The position numbers were made by a program, and so were the translations under genes. 64,000 nucleotides of DNA from Paenibacillus sp. 1781tsa1 (GTDB lineage: Bacteria > Bacillota > Bacilli > Paenibacillales > Paenibacillaceae): contig NZ_JAMYWY010000001.1 of assembly GCF_024159265.1 (NCBI RefSeq), positions 6,696,001-6,760,000 of the forward strand. The letters run 5' to 3'. Under the pieces are notes generated by a model. The model saw only the letters and a list, made by a program, of their open reading frames with translations. It was not told the origin of the DNA and did no database searches. This document shows, one piece after another, positions 62,149 to 64,000 of this stretch. Position 1 is the stretch's first letter. The number at the start of each line of letters is the position of its first letter.

Positions 62149-62203
62149 AAATAGACTGTTCCCCGGACATGTAGGAGTTATCCACCGGTGGAACAGTCTA
62201 TTT
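62149..62203 (+). terminator. Hairpin after the cupin gene
   Basis: AAATAGACTGTTCC...GGAACAGTCTATTT; only a weak U-tract. The rest of 62081-62355 shows no gene. Confidence 0.55.
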
Positions 62204-62355
62204 AAGTGGAAATTATGAACATCTGGTATCGGAGACACTTCGTGATAATCTTCCTGATTGTGGAAGTGAAGTAAATGCTCAGATCTTCCGTTTTATTTCA
62301 AACTTTTCGATCACGTATCTTGTTTTCTATCTGTACGTTTCAGCCTTAGTCCCTT

Positions 62356-63435
62356 TCAGCGTTCGGCAAGCCGAACACTGTAATACCTCATTGCAAGTGG
62401 CTTTCCATCCATCTCAAGTTGGCCTTGCAGCACCAGTTGTCTTAGACGGTACTCCACGAACGCATCACCTATATGCTGGCTGCTCGTCCCAATCACTTCG
62501 CCCACAATACGAGCTGCTCGGATATACTTGCCTGGCTCCCAGTTCGGTGTCAGTTCCCTTACCTTCTGCATAATGTACTCGTCCAACGCATCTTCAGGTA
62601 GACTTCGAATCTCACCATTCTCCATCATACGCAATAGTCCGGGCTGTACCGAAAGTTCCAGCCAATCCTGTTCCAGTTGGAGGCGTTCTTGCTTGGACAG
62701 CGGCTTTTGCTCAGAGCAGACTTGCCACATCGCCAGAAGCTTTTCCGGAAGAATCTCGCCTGTGTGGAACACATCATATTGAACATCAGGTCTATTGAAT
62801 AATTGCTGATATAAGCCGCTCGTTTCGATCAGATATATACGACTCTTACTGCTGCGCAATAGATGCATCGCATAGAGCAGTCCCGTCTTCTCACGTGCAT
62901 TATTCGAATACCAGATGATGATTGACGTCTTGGAATCAATAGAATGCATTGTGGAGCTAAGCTCAAATATTGATTCAAGTTCATGCATGGCATAAGCCTC
63001 GCGGTCACTGAGACACATTCGTTCGGTCAGCCAAAGATACCTGCGCTGCAAATCTGCACGATGGGTCAGATCACCTAAAGGACCCACAGCATAATCATCA
63101 TCCATAGAGAAAAAGCTCCGCTTTTCCTGATTAGGTAATGTGCTCATTCCCATTTTCAGACTACTCAGAGGTGATTCTCCAAACGTAATATGAATTTCAT
63201 TTGGTTTGTCGGTCTCAGCCAGAGCTTGTTGTTCCAGCAATTCCAGATCAAAAGAGGTATCCATATTCCGAAACAGAGACTGTACCGCATCCGCAAAATC
63301 CACCTTTTCGCCCTGCTCTTCCTGCCGCTTGACCACGTGTGCTGATTTCATATAAAGTACACGCAGGGCTGAACGAAGTTCATTCTCATTCATGCGATTC
63401 AACAATCGACTGAAAGCAAAGATATCATCAATCAT
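62356..63435 (-). CDS. DUF1835 domain protein
   Basis: The 359-aa soluble protein has an N-terminal helical segment, then IHITFGESPLSSLKMGM near 80, the start pattern of the DUF1835 domain, and a C-terminal part (about 260-355; DEYIMQKVRELTPNWEPGKYIRAAR) like the DUF3658 region that usually follows it. Function is unknown. ATG 63435 has GGAGGAGG upstream. Confidence 0.8.
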   Translation of the reverse strand: MIDDIFAFSRLLNRMNENELRSALRVLYMKSAHVVKRQEEQGEKVDFADAVQSLFRNMDTSFDLELLEQQALAETDKPNEIHITFGESPLSSLKMGMSTLPNQEKRSFFSMDDDYAVGPLGDLTHRADLQRRYLWLTERMCLSDREAYAMHELESIFELSSTMHSIDSKTSIIIWYSNNAREKTGLLYAMHLLRSSKSRIYLIETSGLYQQLFNRPDVQYDVFHTGEILPEKLLAMWQVCSEQKPLSKQERLQLEQDWLELSVQPGLLRMMENGEIRSLPEDALDEYIMQKVRELTPNWEPGKYIRAARIVGEVIGTSSQHIGDAFVEYRLRQLVLQGQLEMDGKPLAMRYYSVRLAER

Positions 63436-63505
63436 GCTGATCCTCCTCCTTCAAGCTATCGTCAATATTGACAGAAAATATATCTGAACACTGATATTCC
63501 TTTGT

Positions 63506-64000
63506 TTATGAGGAGATTGATTTTCCATCTGGTTGATTCAGATCTTGTAGATTCTCGCGTTCTGAAGATGACCGGGTAAAGTGTCGCTCCAGTTTGCGGC
63601 TTGCCCACAGGGATACCGCGATGAAGAGCAATACGCCCACCCATCGTACAGGGTGCTCCAAAAATTGTTCCACATTGGAACCGATATACGTAACAGAGAA
63701 GATCATGATCGCTTTACCACAGCCCACCGCAAGCAGGAAGGATAACAATCGCATTCGCGCGATACCTGCCGCCACATTAATAATGACAAACGGACCTACC
63801 GGGAAGATACTCAGCAGAAAAACATAACTGAATGCATTCCTTCGAATCCATACCATGCTGCGTTGCACACGAGGTTTGCGTGCCCATCGCTCTACAAAGG
63901 CGGATTTCCCAATCTCCCGCACAATCAGGAACGTAACGGTACAACCGAGCACCATGCCGATCCATGAATATAAAAACCCTGCCCACAGACCATATACCGC
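63506..64000 (-). CDS. TVP38/TMEM64 (SNARE-associated) membrane protein, N-terminus cut by the right edge
   Basis: The open frame reaches the right edge (AVYGLWAGFLYSWIG precedes the first internal Met). It has four or more hydrophobic segments, with LLSIFPVGPFVIINVAAGIARM matching the conserved FPxxPxxxxNxxAG segment of the DedA/TVP38 family, and an acidic tail. The role may be in membrane lipid scrambling or transport. The true start lies outside the window. Confidence 0.85.
   Translation of the reverse strand, partial: AVYGLWAGFLYSWIGMVLGCTVTFLIVREIGKSAFVERWARKPRVQRSMVWIRRNAFSYVFLLSIFPVGPFVIINVAAGIARMRLLSFLLAVGCGKAIMIFSVTYIGSNVEQFLEHPVRWVGVLLFIAVSLWASRKLERHFTRSSSERENLQDLNQPDGKSISS

Overview
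The window looks like a chromosomal segment of a Paenibacillus-type, plant-polysaccharide-degrading Firmicute. The evidence is strong Gram-positive Shine-Dalgarno sequences, a beta-mannan utilisation locus, a secreted PL1 pectate lyase, a GH43 enzyme with a ricin-type module, cre-like and Rex-like boxes, a DUF1641-ndh operon, YkoGH-like and NikABCDE systems, and several products typical of Bacillales. No rRNA or tRNA gene and no CRISPR array was seen.

Layout. 0-3.2 kb: an edge fragment, an ABC-F ATPase with a 53-codon leader ORF and an intrinsic terminator in its leader, and a small membrane protein. 3.3-8.2 kb: one leftward operon of PTS regulator, EIIA, EIIB, EIIC and a class II aldolase. 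8.5-12.0 kb: a glycosyltransferase and phosphotransferase pair, then a TetR regulator and a flavodoxin-fold oxidoreductase that share a promoter-embedded operator. 12.2-24.5 kb: an AT-rich accessory island of polymorphic toxins and immunity proteins. It holds an intact four-gene set (stalk-domain protein, 1104-aa secreted protein, WXG100-type nuclease toxin carrying an ochre codon near its start, pentapeptide-repeat immunity protein), at least two eroded copies of that set whose immunity genes survive, a degenerate ISL3-type element, and a lipase with its domains in reverse order, followed by a WXG100-like partner.

24.6-30 kb: nikABCDE behind an exact 7-1-7 Fur box. 30.1-39.7 kb: a divergent mannan regulon with GH113 mannanase, two GH130 phosphorylases, a 2-epimerase, a sugar ABC importer and a LacI regulator whose best start codon is CTG. 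39.7-45.2 kb: membrane proteins, pectate lyase, a leucine-dehydrogenase-like enzyme with a 53-residue insertion, and an intergenic repeat cluster. 45.3-54.4 kb: an ABC exporter, a GH43 galactanase-like enzyme, two PepSY proteins with a two-component system, and an NAD(P)-binding protein. 54.7-56.8 kb: DUF1641-ndh with a Rex-like operator. 57.1-59.9 kb: a C39/BtrH-like protein and an ECF sigma factor fused to a related domain. 60-64 kb: CsbD, an epimerase, a cupin, a DUF1835 protein and a SNARE-associated membrane protein cut by the right edge.

How the parts work together. The mannan genes form a complete path: extracellular oligosaccharide capture, import, endo-cleavage, epimerisation of mannobiose to mannosylglucose, and phosphorolysis to mannose 1-phosphate. 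The toxin island reads as repeated acquisition of toxin cassettes followed by loss of the toxin and retention of the immunity gene. Domain names come from recognising motifs by eye, without database searches.
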